A DNA stretch of 64,000 nt from Chloroflexota bacterium (lineage in GTDB: Bacteria; Chloroflexota; UBA4733). Below, piece by piece: positions 30,873 to 40,460 of this stretch. How positions within the stretch are numbered: position 1 is the stretch's first letter; each line of letters starts with the position of its first letter. Position numbers and translations under genes: made by a program. The stretch spans positions 1 to 64,000 of the forward strand of contig JAMCTA010000123.1 in assembly GCA_023381895.1 (NCBI GenBank), written 5' to 3'. Under the pieces are notes generated by a model. The model was not told the origin of the DNA and did not search any database. It worked only from the letters and a program-made list of their open reading frames with translations.

Positions 30873-31895
30873 CTAACTCTTGCTCTCTTCTGCATAGAGG
30901 TGCTGGAACAGTGAGTCAGGAGAAGGGAATGGGCTTCTCTCGGCGAAGCTCACCGCCTCCTCGATGATCTGATCCACGCGCTTCTCGATGGTGTCGAACT
31001 CCGACTGCTCGAGGGACGTGTATTCCTCGAGATAGTGCTGGAACAGACGGATAGGATCACGCTGCTTCCAGCGATCGATCTCCTCTTTCGTACGGTAGGA
31101 CCTACCAGGATCAGCGTACGAGTGACCAGGATATCGGTAGGTCAGCGTTTCGAGCAGGGCCGGTTCGTGCTGTTCGCGTGCACGTAGCAGGAGGCGATGG
31201 GTGGCTTCGTACACGCTCAGCACGTCCATGCCATCTACCTGCTCCGCGTGCATGTTATAAGCGCACGCTCGCTTGTAGAGCTCAGACTCCGCAGATGCCC
31301 GCCTGACTGACGTCCCCATCCCATATTGGTTGTTCGTTAGCAACCAGACCACGGGAAGATTCCACAACTTCGAGAGATTGAGCGATTCGTGGAATGCACC
31401 AATGTTAGTGGCACCATCGCCAAAGGCACACACGACCGCTCTGTCCTCGCCAAGGTAGTCAGCGGCGAGTGCCAGTCCGATAGCCAGGGGCAAGTGCCCA
31501 CCGACAATGCCGTAGCCCCCGAAGAACCCACGGGGAACGTCGACCATGTGCATCGAGCCGCCACGGCCACCGGCACATCCGCCTTCCTTACCGAAGAGCT
31601 CGGCCATGACTGCACCGGCAGGAGTGCCACGTGCGATTGCGAAGCCATGATCACGGTAGGATGTGATCAGTCGATCACCCTGGCCCATAGCAGCCACTGA
31701 CCCGACGACACTCGCCTCTTCTCCGATATTCCAGTGGCAGTAGCCGCGGATTCGGTTAAGCGCGAGCATCTCCATCGTCTTCTCTTCGAAGCGCCGAATC
31801 AAGAGCATTCGCTCGAGAAGATGGAGGAGATCGGATCGCGGCAGGGGAAGTGGCTGCTCGGTCGTTCGAGTAGATTGCTCTACCATCGCTGTCAT
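30873..31895 (-). CDS. 2-oxoacid dehydrogenase E1 component, alpha subunit (pyruvate/acetoin type)
   Basis: The 340-residue protein has the E1 alpha fold: MLLIRRFEEKTMEMLAL, the loop RGSMHMVDVPRGFFGGYGIV, and the thiamine diphosphate motif GDGATNIGAFHESLNL ending about 30 residues later in NNQYGMGT. The phosphorylation-loop region YRYPGHSYADPGRSYRTKEE is also typical. ATG 31895 (MTAMVEQ) or the internal ATG three codons later could be the start. With the beta subunit it forms the heterotetrameric decarboxylase of an oxoacid dehydrogenase complex. The pair probably forms a two-gene operon with its promoter in 31896-32064. Confidence 0.93.
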   Translation of the reverse strand: MTAMVEQSTRTTEQPLPLPRSDLLHLLERMLLIRRFEEKTMEMLALNRIRGYCHWNIGEEASVVGSVAAMGQGDRLITSYRDHGFAIARGTPAGAVMAELFGKEGGCAGGRGGSMHMVDVPRGFFGGYGIVGGHLPLAIGLALAADYLGEDRAVVCAFGDGATNIGAFHESLNLSKLWNLPVVWLLTNNQYGMGTSVRRASAESELYKRACAYNMHAEQVDGMDVLSVYEATHRLLLRAREQHEPALLETLTYRYPGHSYADPGRSYRTKEEIDRWKQRDPIRLFQHYLEEYTSLEQSEFDTIEKRVDQIIEEAVSFAERSPFPSPDSLFQHLYAEESKS

Positions 31896-32018
31896 ACTCC
31901 GCCCACTAGGCTCCGCCTGTCACTCACTTTAGGATAGCACTGTACTGGGCAGGAGAGAAAACAGCACTACCAGTTGCTGTTCTTAGATGCTCGATGGGAG
32001 CCAAAGGGCCAGTGTGAT

Positions 32019-32027
32019 TGCTACAAT
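32019..32027 (+). promoter_or_regulatory. Extended -10 promoter element for the membrane protein/idi2 operon
   Basis: TGCTACAAT at 32019-32027 contains an extended -10 (TG-N-TACAAT, five of six matches), 38 bp before the GTG start at 32065. No good -35 is at 17 bp, which is usual for extended -10 promoters. This is seen by eye only. Confidence 0.4.
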
Positions 32028-32064
32028 AGAGAGGTGTCGGTAAAGGCACAGAGGGAGCACTTCA

Positions 32065-32787
32065 GTGCAGGCGGCTCTTTCCGGTGGAGTCGGTGTCCTC
32101 TGTGCCATTTTTTCTGCGCTGGTATGGCACGATTGGGTCTATCACCACAGACCACACCAGTTGTATTGGGCAGTCGCCCTCACCATGGCGTGCGTAGCGA
32201 GCGCATCCTACTGCCTGTTCTTGCTGACTGGTCGCCCGATCTTCCTCTTTCGCCTCTACTATCTCTTTGGAGCGGCGCTCAACGTGTCCTTCCTTGGGCT
32301 TGGAAGCATCGCTCTGTTCTCCCACCGCCCTTTGCGGGCGCTAGCGGGCGCGCTCGTCGGGTTGTCGCTGATTACCGCACTGTCTCTCTTCACCGCACCA
32401 TATTCACCGAGTTCCCTACTTCACGCCAGTGGAGCAGGAACGAACGTCTTCGTTCCCGGAGGATGGCTCATTCTCCTCATCGTGAACAACACGTTTGGCA
32501 CTGTCTGTCTCGTCGGCACCGCAGCCCTCACTGGTTGGCGCGGGATCCGTCACCCTAAGAGCAGGGGCCTTGCTGTCGCGCAGATCACGATCGCCGCGGG
32601 GGCCCTAGTGGTCGCGGCAGCGGGAACGACGGCTCGGCTTTTCTCGGCAAGCGGCTTTTGGGTCGTGATGCTCCTTGGCTGGTCAGTCCTCTTCACGGGC
32701 TTCCTTCTTGCCAACCGCTCTGTCACCCGGATACCCAGCCGGAGCGTAGTACCGGGGGCAGAGCAACAGCAGCTCGGCCATCTCTAG
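32065..32787 (+). CDS. Polytopic membrane protein of unknown function (about seven helices)
   Basis: The GTG at 32065 gives 240 residues arranged as about seven hydrophobic helices (for example VGVLCAIFSALVWHDWVY, YWAVALTMACVASASYCLF, FWVVMLLGWSVLFTGFLL) with short loops and a hydrophilic tail. The layout resembles 7TM sensor or receptor-like membrane proteins, but no catalytic or ligand motif is visible. It ends 39 bp before the type 2 IDI gene on the same strand, so the two may be co-transcribed. That would hint at a link to isoprenoid or membrane metabolism, but this is a weak inference. Confidence 0.7.
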   Translation: MQAALSGGVGVLCAIFSALVWHDWVYHHRPHQLYWAVALTMACVASASYCLFLLTGRPIFLFRLYYLFGAALNVSFLGLGSIALFSHRPLRALAGALVGLSLITALSLFTAPYSPSSLLHASGAGTNVFVPGGWLILLIVNNTFGTVCLVGTAALTGWRGIRHPKSRGLAVAQITIAAGALVVAAAGTTARLFSASGFWVVMLLGWSVLFTGFLLANRSVTRIPSRSVVPGAEQQQLGHL

Positions 32788-32826
32788 ACGTGCTCGCCTC
32801 GTAGGCGGTGGCAGAAGGAGCAAGGT

Positions 32827-33864
32827 GTGGCCAGAATCAGTCAGAGAAAGGAAGATCACCTCCGTATCGCCCTGCAGCCTGAAGTGCAAGAGGCAGCTAT
32901 GCTGTCCTTCGCCGCTCTTCGTCTAGAGCACAATGCCCTTCCTGAAGTCGACTTGGCAGACGTGGATCTCACCACAGGGTTTCTCGGTCACCGCCTTCGT
33001 GCCCCGCTCCTCATCGGCGCTATGACCGGCGGAACAGACCGTGCCCGAGCCATCAACCGGAACCTGGCAGCGGCAGCCGAGGCGACCGGTGTCGCATTTT
33101 CGGTAGGTAGTCAGCGCGCAGCACTCATGCACTCGGAGCTGCGGTCAACCTACGCTGTGCGAGACGTAGCTCCTACCGTGATGCTGTTCGCCAACCTTGG
33201 TGCAGTGCAGCTCCGGCGGGGCTTCGGCTTTCGCGAATGCCAGGACGCCATTGCGATGATTCAGGCTGATGGCCTGATCCTTCACGTCAATGCGCTCCAG
33301 GAAGCACTACAACAGGACGGCGACACGACCTTTTCCGGTCTGGAGGAAGCCATTGGAAGCATCTGTCACCAGCTCAGCCAACCCGTAATCGTCAAAGAGG
33401 TTGGCTTCGGTATCTCAGCTTCGGTCGCGGCACGCTTGCGGGCCGCCGGAGTTGCTGCAGTCGATGTTCAGGGTGCAGGTGGAACGTCGTGGTCCCGTAT
33501 CGAGGGGACACGCACCTCGTCCGCTCGTCTCGCCCACGCAGCAGACGCCTTCGCCGGTTGGGGCATTCCAACACCACTCTGCATTGCCCAGGTCCGCGCC
33601 TGCTGCCCAGACTTGCCACTCATTGGAGGCGGCGGGATTCGCTCCGGAGTTGACGCGGCCAAGGCCCTGGCACTTGGCGCCGACGTCGTCACCGCCGCTC
33701 AGCCATTCCTGGAACCGGCCACACTGTCGATGGAGGCTGTTATCGAGAGGATCGAGCAAATGCTGTTCGAGCTCCGCGTAGCGATGTTCACCACAGGCTG
33801 CCAGCGTATCAACGACCTCCGACAGGTCCCTATCTACCTTGGCGCACATCGATACCCGGAGTGA
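32827..33864 (+). CDS. fni: Type 2 isopentenyl-diphosphate delta-isomerase (FMN-dependent)
   Basis: GTG 32827 follows AAGGAGCAAG and gives 345 residues of the TIM-barrel type 2 IDI. Motifs include RLEHNALPEVDLADVDLTT, the substrate loop MTGGTDRARAINRNLA, the VQGAGGTSWSRIEGTR region, and the FMN phosphate site IGGGGIRSGVDAAKALALGA. It interconverts isopentenyl and dimethylallyl diphosphate using reduced FMN, NADPH and Mg2+. This is the non-homologous alternative to type 1 IDI, found in archaea, Firmicutes, Chloroflexota and others. It supplies precursors for quinones, carotenoids and undecaprenyl phosphate. Confidence 0.95.
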   Translation: MARISQRKEDHLRIALQPEVQEAAMLSFAALRLEHNALPEVDLADVDLTTGFLGHRLRAPLLIGAMTGGTDRARAINRNLAAAAEATGVAFSVGSQRAALMHSELRSTYAVRDVAPTVMLFANLGAVQLRRGFGFRECQDAIAMIQADGLILHVNALQEALQQDGDTTFSGLEEAIGSICHQLSQPVIVKEVGFGISASVAARLRAAGVAAVDVQGAGGTSWSRIEGTRTSSARLAHAADAFAGWGIPTPLCIAQVRACCPDLPLIGGGGIRSGVDAAKALALGADVVTAAQPFLEPATLSMEAVIERIEQMLFELRVAMFTTGCQRINDLRQVPIYLGAHRYPE

Positions 33865-33915
33865 TCGACGGCCCGGCATCGCTGTCGCTGAGTGCATTCG
33901 CGCCAGAAGTTGAAG

Positions 33916-34800
33916 CTACTCCGTGCCTCCAGTCGGAGTGACGCACACGCCTTCTACTACCCGTGGCAGCTGTGCCAGATCGCGATATACAGTAATCCGG
34001 TAAGACTGAAGCCGCTTCAAGACGAGAGCAGCTAAAGCCTCGACCTGATCCGGTCCGGCTTCCAGCAACAAGACTGCTGGACGGATCGCCGCGAGCTGCT
34101 CGATCAATTGCCGGTACAGGACTAGTCCATCAACGCCACCTGACAGCGCCAGTACCGGCTCCCGCTGTACTTCCGGCTGCAGGTACTCCATCTCAGCGAA
34201 AGTCAAGTAGGGAAGGTTGGCGAGCACCACAGCCGTCTCAAGCACACACGCGCTCAGCAGGTCGGCTCGCACGACTCCGACACGAGCATCGACACCGAGC
34301 CGGGCAGCATTACGTTGAGCAGCTCTGCACGCGGTAGGGGAGACGTCGCACGCCTGGATGATGACATCGGATCGGTAGGTTGCAAGTGCGCAAGCGATCG
34401 CTCCGGAGCCTGTGCCCACATCCGCACACAGCGCTCTTCTGGGTGCAAGTTCGATCGCACGCTCCACCAGCAGCTCTGTCTCCGGCCGGGGGACGAGAAC
34501 TTCAGGTCCCACCAGGAACGTGAGTCCATAGAACTCACGTTTCCCCAGGATGTAAGCAATTGGCTCGCGGTTTTCTCGACGTTCCACGAGACTGGCCAGC
34601 TGAGACGCCACAGAAGCATCCAAAGATCGGTCTAAGGCTAATAACAAGCCAGTATCATCCAGACCGGTTACCGCGCGGACAAGCAGCCGCGCATCAAGCG
34701 CCGCTGTGTCGATGCCGGCGGCTCGTAGGCGCAGCGTGGTAGAGGTAATGGCGGCACGAAGGGAATTGTCCTTACCGATCACACCGCACGTGTCGCCCAT
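33916..34800 (-). CDS. prmC: Release factor glutamine methyltransferase
   Basis: The 294-residue protein has the PrmC N-terminal helical domain (REPIAYILGKREFYGLTFLV, the substrate-binding stretch) and then a class I methyltransferase core with VLVPRPETELLVE, motif I ADVGTGSGAIACALA, and the catalytic loop VLANLPYLTFAEM. The usual N-P-P-Y is here N-L-P-Y, a change also known in other members. It methylates the Gln of the GGQ motif in release factors using SAM. The release factor 1 gene lies 21 bp upstream on the same strand, the classic prfA-prmC operon. Confidence 0.94.
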   Translation of the reverse strand: MGDTCGVIGKDNSLRAAITSTTLRLRAAGIDTAALDARLLVRAVTGLDDTGLLLALDRSLDASVASQLASLVERRENREPIAYILGKREFYGLTFLVGPEVLVPRPETELLVERAIELAPRRALCADVGTGSGAIACALATYRSDVIIQACDVSPTACRAAQRNAARLGVDARVGVVRADLLSACVLETAVVLANLPYLTFAEMEYLQPEVQREPVLALSGGVDGLVLYRQLIEQLAAIRPAVLLLEAGPDQVEALAALVLKRLQSYRITVYRDLAQLPRVVEGVCVTPTGGTE

Positions 34801-34821
34801 CAGGAGACGCCACGTCTCCGC

Positions 34822-35928
34822 CTAGGATCGCCCGAGCGCGGGCGCAGCGTCAGTAAACTCGGATTCAGCCTGGAGATGCTCGGCCTGGTCCGAAGCAATG
34901 AGGGCATCAATAACGGCGTCCAAATTCCCATCCATTATATCCGGCAGGCGATGAACCGTCAGGTTGATCCTGTGGTCGGTGACGCGATCTTGCGGAAAGT
35001 TGTACGTGCGGATCTTTTCGCTGCGATCACCCGATCCAACTTGAGACCGGCGTGCCGCCGACTCTTCTGTCTGGCGACGCTGTATCTCGATACTGAGGAG
35101 TCGCGAGCGTAAGACCATGAGGGCCTTAGCCTTGTTCTTGAGTTGGGACTTCTCATCCTGGCACGTGACTACCAGTCCCGTTGGCAAGTGTGTGATGCGC
35201 ACCGCAGAATCAGTCGTGTTGACGCTCTGTCCTCCGTGGCCAGTTGACCGATAGACATCGATACGCAGATCATCCGGGTTGATAGTAACGTCTACCTCTT
35301 CCGCCTCGGGCAGCACCGCAACGGTAGCCGTGGACGTATGAATCCGCCCCGAGGCTTCAGTTACTGGCACTCGCTGAACGCGATGAACGCCACTTTCGTA
35401 TTTCATCCGGCTGTAGGCCCCCCGCCCATTCAGCTTGAAGATAACCTCTTTGAAGGAGCCGATGCCGTTCTCGCTACTACTGATCAGCTCGTAGTGCCAG
35501 CCGTGGCGCTCGGCATAGCGCATATACATGCGGAACAAGTCAGCTGCAAAGAGGCCCGCTTCATCGCCACCCGCGCCTGCACGGATCTCGATGATGACGT
35601 TCTTGTCGTCATTAGGATCCTTGGGCAAGAGGAGAACACGTAGCCGAGCCGCGAGTTCCGCTTCACGCCCTTTACTCAGGGCAAGCTCCTCACGGGCGAG
35701 CTCTTGGTATTCCTCCTCCAATGCCACATCCTGAAGCATGTATTCGTAGGAGCGAACGGCTTCCACGGCTTCCCGATACTGCCGGTATACCGTCACGATC
35801 TCCTCGATCTCAGCTCGCTCTTGGGCATACTGCTGCAGGAGCGGAGGCTGCGTTACAACATCTGGGTCAGCCAGCAATTCCTCGAGGCGCACATAGCGCT
35901 CCTGTACGGCTGCGAGCTTTTCAAACAT
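34822..35928 (-). CDS. prfA: Peptide chain release factor 1
   Basis: ATG 35928 follows AGAGGAGCGCAGCG; an in-frame ATG 11 codons earlier is less well supported. The 368-residue protein has the helical N-terminal domain, the peptidyl-hydrolysis motif [17 protein letters not shown] (GGQ), and the region [20 protein letters not shown]. It ends in the conserved [22 protein letters not shown]1 reads UAA and UAG. UGA is left to RF2, not encoded here, which is relevant to the in-frame UGA of the redoxin. The gene is transcribed with prmC, upstream of it. Confidence 0.96.
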   Translation of the reverse strand: MFEKLAAVQERYVRLEELLADPDVVTQPPLLQQYAQERAEIEEIVTVYRQYREAVEAVRSYEYMLQDVALEEEYQELAREELALSKGREAELAARLRVLLLPKDPNDDKNVIIEIRAGAGGDEAGLFAADLFRMYMRYAERHGWHYELISSSENGIGSFKEVIFKLNGRGAYSRMKYESGVHRVQRVPVTEASGRIHTSTATVAVLPEAEEVDVTINPDDLRIDVYRSTGHGGQSVNTTDSAVRITHLPTGLVVTCQDEKSQLKNKAKALMVLRSRLLSIEIQRRQTEESAARRSQVGSGDRSEKIRTYNFPQDRVTDHRINLTVHRLPDIMDGNLDAVIDALIASDQAEHLQAESEFTDAAPALGRS

Positions 35929-36000
35929 CGCTGCGCTCCTCTCTAGGGCGGAACTCACCACGCCTACTCAGAACAGTCGAAGCAAGCCCGAGCGCTCAGC

Positions 36001-36035
36001 AAAAAGGAGGAGCCCTGCACAGCAAGGCTCCTCCT
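36001..36035 (-). terminator. Intrinsic terminator between rpmE and prfA
   Basis: AGGAGGAGCC (36005-36014) pairs with GGCTCCTCCT (36026-36035), a perfect 10-bp stem with an 11-nt loop. On the minus strand it is followed by a run of five or more T (36005-36001). It lies 14 bp after the L31 stop and before the prfA start. Confidence 0.88.
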
Positions 36036-36049
36036 CCAATGTCGACCGG

Positions 36050-36268
36050 CTACTGCGTTACCTCACCAGGAGCGAGACCATAACGCCTGCGGAACCGCTC
36101 AACCTGTCCGGCGGTATCAACGATGCGCTGCGTGCCAGTGTAGAAAGGATGACAGTTCGAGCAGATCTCAACGTGAATCTCGGACCTTGTGGATCTAGTC
36201 TTCCACGTGTTGCCACAGACACACGTCACAGAGGCTTCTACATACTTCGGATGAATCTTGGGCTTCAC
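36050..36268 (-). CDS. rpmE: Ribosomal protein bL31
   Basis: The 72-residue protein starts [20 protein letters not shown] and contains the CxC...CxxC zinc site (VTCVCGNTW and [15 protein letters not shown]) of the zinc-binding form of L31. It ends in [12 protein letters not shown] and a short tail, the normal length for this protein. It belongs to the 50S central protuberance and bridges to the 30S head. The zinc-binding form serves as a zinc store and is replaced by a paralogue under zinc starvation in many bacteria. A good terminator follows. Confidence 0.97.
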   Translation of the reverse strand: MKPKIHPKYVEASVTCVCGNTWKTRSTRSEIHVEICSNCHPFYTGTQRIVDTAGQVERFRRRYGLAPGEVTQ

Positions 36269-36357
36269 GACTTACGAACCTCCACTACCGGTCAACTCCT
36301 GGCAGCATACAATGCTAACAAGTCGACCGAACGTTATCGAGAGCTTGAACCGCCACG

Positions 36358-36546
36358 CTAAGACTTCGATGCGGTCTCAGCCTGGTCCGTACCCTGTACG
36401 TCCTTGCCGGCTCCAGCTTCTTGCCGGAAACCGCGAATCATCTCGCCCAGCCCCCGCCCAAGTGAAGGGAGCTTACCCGGACCGATGACGAGCAAGAGAA
36501 TCACCAACAGAGCGATGAGCTCTGGCACTCGCACGAGACCAAACAT
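36358..36546 (-). CDS. tatA: Twin-arginine translocase subunit TatA/TatE-type
   Basis: ATG 36546 follows TTGAGGTGGTGG. The product is 62 residues: a short outside N-terminus, one membrane helix (VPELIALLVILLLVIGPGKL), the hinge GPGKLP, and the amphipathic helix SLGRGLGEMIRGFRQEA with a polar tail. This is the size and layout of TatA/TatE. A longer frame reaching 36726 lacks a ribosome site and adds an untypical N-terminus. TatA forms the pore with TatC, which is encoded at the far right of this window, so the two are not in one operon. Likely cargo includes the cupredoxin encoded at 9222. Confidence 0.92.
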   Translation of the reverse strand: MFGLVRVPELIALLVILLLVIGPGKLPSLGRGLGEMIRGFRQEAGAGKDVQGTDQAETASKS

Positions 36547-36809
36547 CCACCACCTCAAGCCAAGCAGGGGAGCAAACTGCTGCACTACAAGCATACCAGC
36601 CTTGTCGACGGGCCACGCAGGGGGTTCCAAGACCAGTCGCGCTTTCGGCATCGTTCCCCTCCCGGCGAGTACGATGCCGGCATAAGGATGTAGAGTCTTC
36701 CGGAAGCGCGATGACATGCGAGTCATGTTCTCGATGTGATATGGCTACCTGGGCACGGTGACAGACGCAGAAGACCACCAGGCGTTACATCTCAATGGGA
36801 AGGGGAGCA

Positions 36810-37904
36810 ATGAGGATCCTGCACTTTTCTGACCTCCACCTTGACAAGCGGTTTCCGGGATTGCCCCACGAAGTGAGCGTTCAGCGCCGTAAGGATCTGC
36901 GCCAACGTCTCAAGGATCTCCTGGGTCAGGCACGCACGCGCGCAGTCGATGCCGTCACGATCGGTGGTGACCTCTACGAAGACGAGACTGCCAGAGTAGA
37001 CCTCGGTGTCTTTCTAGCAGATCTCTTCAACTCGATCGCCCCCACTCCGATCGTCATCTCCCCGGGAAACCACGACCCCTGGACACCGCGGTCGGTGTAC
37101 GCCACGACAACCTGGCCGGCCAACGTGCACATCTTTGACTCTGCTGCCTGGAGCGAGCGGCGCATCGGAGATCTCTCCATCTATGGCACCGCCTTCATCT
37201 CCAACAAGCGTACCGAGAACCCGTTCGCATCCGCCCCCACTCCCAGAGGGCCCAGCATCGTGCTGATCCACGGCACTGTCGATCCGCCGGACCCTTATTG
37301 TCTCTATGCACCATTCACCTCGCAGGACATTGCCAGTCGAGGCTTCCTGCTGGCGCTGCTCGGTCACATCCACACGCCTTCATCGGGCTTGGTGGGAGGG
37401 CGCATCGCATGGACCTATCCGGGCAGCCCTGAGGCTCTGGACTTCTCGGAGACGGGCCCTCGACGCGCCCTCCTCGTGTCCTGCCAGGACACTCAAGTCG
37501 ACATCCAGACGGTGCCGCTCACCGGCCGGCAGATCTTTAAGGAGAGTATCGAGGTGGAAGGAGTAGTCACGTCGCAGCGCATCATCGATGAGCTCCGCAA
37601 GCGCCAGGTTCCGCACCCTGAGTGGACGACGGGGCTCTTGCGAGTTGTTCTCCGAGGGAATGCAACGGTTCCTAGCGTTATCGACGATCTACGTAGTGCG
37701 GGAATCGCGTGGCACATCGAAGTCGAAGACGGCACCGAGCCAGAATGGCCCTACGAGTCCCTCTCGAAGGAACAGACCGTCGCCGGCGAGTTCACTCGGT
37801 TGATGTTGAGCCGTCTCAAGCGAGAGGATGGAGACCAAGCCGTGCTTCGACGCGCCTTACACCTCGGATTGCGGGCGCTCCACAATCAGGAATTGGACGA
37901 CTGA
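36810..37904 (+). CDS. SbcD/YhaO-like DNA repair exonuclease (calcineurin-like phosphoesterase)
   Basis: ATG 36810 follows GGAAGGGGAGCA; an ATG five codons earlier is less likely. The 364-residue protein has the metallophosphoesterase motifs of Mre11/SbcD: ILHFSDLHLDKRF, TIGGDLYEDE, ISPGNHDPW, VLIHGTVD and LLGHIHTP. It then has a cap domain of about 120 residues. It should be a Mn2+-dependent nuclease acting with the SMC-like ATPase encoded one base downstream. Compared with SbcD it is closer to Bacillus YhaO, which pairs with YhaN. The role is probably DNA end processing and repair. Confidence 0.9.
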   Translation: MRILHFSDLHLDKRFPGLPHEVSVQRRKDLRQRLKDLLGQARTRAVDAVTIGGDLYEDETARVDLGVFLADLFNSIAPTPIVISPGNHDPWTPRSVYATTTWPANVHIFDSAAWSERRIGDLSIYGTAFISNKRTENPFASAPTPRGPSIVLIHGTVDPPDPYCLYAPFTSQDIASRGFLLALLGHIHTPSSGLVGGRIAWTYPGSPEALDFSETGPRRALLVSCQDTQVDIQTVPLTGRQIFKESIEVEGVVTSQRIIDELRKRQVPHPEWTTGLLRVVLRGNATVPSVIDDLRSAGIAWHIEVEDGTEPEWPYESLSKEQTVAGEFTRLMLSRLKREDGDQAVLRRALHLGLRALHNQELDD

Positions 37905-37905
37905 G

Positions 37906-40404
37906 ATGCGACTCCTCGATCTAAAGCTTCTGGAGTTTGGCCCATGGCGGAGCAGCGCCTTCGTATTCGGCCCTCATCTCAATCTCCTCTGCGCTCCCAA
38001 CGAAGGTGGCAAGACCACCTTGCAACAAGCCATCGTTGGATCGCTTTTCGGCTTTGACGACGGCCCCTCCGTAGATCGCTACCTGTCTTGGGTCGGGCAA
38101 GGAACGACTGCAACAGAGCTTCGCCTTGAGCTCGGCGCCGGGCAAATTATCCGGATCAACCGAGATTACGGGCAGAGCGGGAGACGGCAGATTCAGACGC
38201 ACGTATGGGACGCTACTGAGAAGGAAGACATTTCTCATCAGTACCACTGGTTCAATGACGGCAAGTTTGACTTTGGCACCAAGCATCTCGGACTTGACCT
38301 GAAGGCTTTCCGGCGCACTGCGCTCCTCGTCGCCGGAGACATTGCTGTCGCGCACGACGGGCCAAAAGGCAAGCCCGATAAGGACCTTGGCAGTCTGGCG
38401 AACCTTGTCGGTCGTCTGGCAGCGTCTCGCGGAGAAGCCTCTGTCAGCCAAGCTCGTGCAGCACTCGACAAGTATCTGGATAAGCTGGGACGAACCCCCA
38501 GGGGCAATCATCCGCACGGCGCGGCCACAAGACGGCGAGAAGACGCTTACAACAAGCTTCAGGAGGCGCGCCAGCGCGCCAGCGATATTGCCGGTCAGCG
38601 CCAAGAGCTTCAAATTCTCGAGCACAAGCAGATCGAGGCTGAATGCGATCTCCAGCACGCGCGCGAACAGCACCGGGCCCTCGAGAAACGTCGATTGGCA
38701 GCCCGGCTTCGAGAAGTGCACACACTGAACCTACGGTGCACTGAGCTCGAGGCATTGCCACACGGTCCAGACGTCCCCCCAACTGGCGAGCGTATCAACG
38801 AGCTGCGTGTGCTCTTGCAGCACGAGGCAGCATCACGCGCAGAGCTGTCCACGCAGCTGCGCGCCGCCGAGCAAGCTCTCCAGCAGGCACAAGACCGGCA
38901 CGGCGCCCTGACACAAGGTCTCTCAGCGATCGAGAAGGTCGCGCCTATTCCCGACGCTGTGATTGCGACAATTCGATCAATGATGCAGGTCGATGCTGAG
39001 ATAGCAGAAGTCCAGCGCCCAGAATCGCAAGCTCAAGCCCCTCAGATAAACAGAGCTAGCCAGCGTCCTCACCGCGCGCTGAACGCCGTGGCAATCGCGG
39101 TAATCGCTCTCGTTCTGGCTGGGGTTGTGCTCGCCGCTGCTCCGGGCAAGTGGATGATTGCTGCCGTCCCATTGATCGTCTGCGCTGCGCTGGTATTCGC
39201 GGTGCTGCAGGATCAGTCCGGCACGGCGCTGAAGAAACAAGGAGATAAGAGCCCAGTTGCGCAGCCAGCAGTGGTCATCAAGACATCGAACAACGCGCTC
39301 AGCGATCTCTTGCGTGCCTATGAGCTTCCTGTCGAAGGAGACTGGCAGAGTGCTGTTACTGCACGCCGCCAAGCTCTTGAGCACATGGAGACCTTGAAGT
39401 CGCAGTTGGATGGGACCTCCAGAGAGTGTGAAGCTTACGAACGGAAGATCAACCAGTTGCGGGAGCGCCTGTCACACCTCGATGGTTGGGAGTCAGAGCT
39501 ACGGTCGGAGTTGGAACACATCGGCATCGCAGCAGACAGCCTGGAGAAAGGGCTGGCAGGCTTCGATGGACTGGTCGCGCAGGCACGCCAGGAGCGGCAG
39601 CGCGGCATCGACTTGGAGCTGGCACAGCAGCAACTCAGCACAGTCTTAGGGCCGGACACAATTGAAAGTCTCGAGCACGAGTGGTTGATGCATTTCCCTG
39701 ACGAGGCTCCTGAATCTGTTGACACGCCTGCTCCAAGTGAGCGCGAGCTACGTCGCTCTCAAGAAGAAGTAGCTCAGGCGAGCCGGGATTACAATGAGCT
39801 TCTTCGACGCCACGCTTCCCTTCTCGCTACGCTCCAAGGCGCACTCGAGGTCGTGGAAGACCTACCAGCACTAAACGAGGAGTTCGAGCGTGCAGACCGA
39901 GAGCTCACATGGATCGTTCGCGAGATAGAAGCGCTCAGGTCGGCGATCAGCGTCATCGATGAGGCAACCCACAAGGCGTTCACGCTGCTATCTCAGCGTG
40001 TGGAGAGCAATCTCAGCCGGCAGTTCCAAGTCGCTACCGAGTCGCGCTACAGCCGGGTCGATCTCCAGGGCACAACGCTGATCCCGACCGCCTGGCTTAC
40101 AGACCCACCTCGACAAGTGGACGTGACCGACTTGAGCAAAGGCACGCAGGATGCCTTGTGGCTTCTCCTGCGCCTCAACCTCGTCGACGCCTTGTCGACG
40201 ACAGGCGAGAAGATCCCGATCTTTCTCGACGAGCCTGGTGCGCATCTCGACGCACAGCGCACCAGGGCAATGGCCCGCACACTATGCACTGTCTCAGAAC
40301 ACGTCCAGGTCTTTGTGCTCACGTGCCATGAAGATGTTGCCGGCATCTTTTATGAGGTCGCAGGTGACCGGTTGCACAAGCTGAGTGCTATAACTCTTAC
40401 TTGA
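37906..40404 (+). CDS. YhaN-like SMC/RecN-type ATPase, partner of the nuclease
   Basis: From ATG 37906 the protein has 832 residues. The N-terminal ATPase lobe starts MRLLDLKLLEFGPWR and has Walker A APNEGGKTTLQQAI. Long coiled coils (from about residue 200) are interrupted at about residues 388-432 by two hydrophobic segments (LNAVAIAVIALVLAGVVLAA and KWMIAAVPLIVCAALVFAVL). The C-terminal lobe has the signature LSKGTQDALWLLLRL and Walker B PIFLDEPGAHLD. Membrane segments inside the coiled coil are a feature of Bacillus YhaN and separate it from SbcC and Rad50. It forms an operon with the YhaO/SbcD-like gene, one base apart, and would be tethered to the membrane. Confidence 0.88.
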   Translation: MRLLDLKLLEFGPWRSSAFVFGPHLNLLCAPNEGGKTTLQQAIVGSLFGFDDGPSVDRYLSWVGQGTTATELRLELGAGQIIRINRDYGQSGRRQIQTHVWDATEKEDISHQYHWFNDGKFDFGTKHLGLDLKAFRRTALLVAGDIAVAHDGPKGKPDKDLGSLANLVGRLAASRGEASVSQARAALDKYLDKLGRTPRGNHPHGAATRRREDAYNKLQEARQRASDIAGQRQELQILEHKQIEAECDLQHAREQHRALEKRRLAARLREVHTLNLRCTELEALPHGPDVPPTGERINELRVLLQHEAASRAELSTQLRAAEQALQQAQDRHGALTQGLSAIEKVAPIPDAVIATIRSMMQVDAEIAEVQRPESQAQAPQINRASQRPHRALNAVAIAVIALVLAGVVLAAAPGKWMIAAVPLIVCAALVFAVLQDQSGTALKKQGDKSPVAQPAVVIKTSNNALSDLLRAYELPVEGDWQSAVTARRQALEHMETLKSQLDGTSRECEAYERKINQLRERLSHLDGWESELRSELEHIGIAADSLEKGLAGFDGLVAQARQERQRGIDLELAQQQLSTVLGPDTIESLEHEWLMHFPDEAPESVDTPAPSERELRRSQEEVAQASRDYNELLRRHASLLATLQGALEVVEDLPALNEEFERADRELTWIVREIEALRSAISVIDEATHKAFTLLSQRVESNLSRQFQVATESRYSRVDLQGTTLIPTAWLTDPPRQVDVTDLSKGTQDALWLLLRLNLVDALSTTGEKIPIFLDEPGAHLDAQRTRAMARTLCTVSEHVQVFVLTCHEDVAGIFYEVAGDRLHKLSAITLT

Positions 40405-40460
40405 TTCCTTGATTCGTGCAGTCCCCAAGACTATGTAGACACCTGCTCATGAGACCACGA

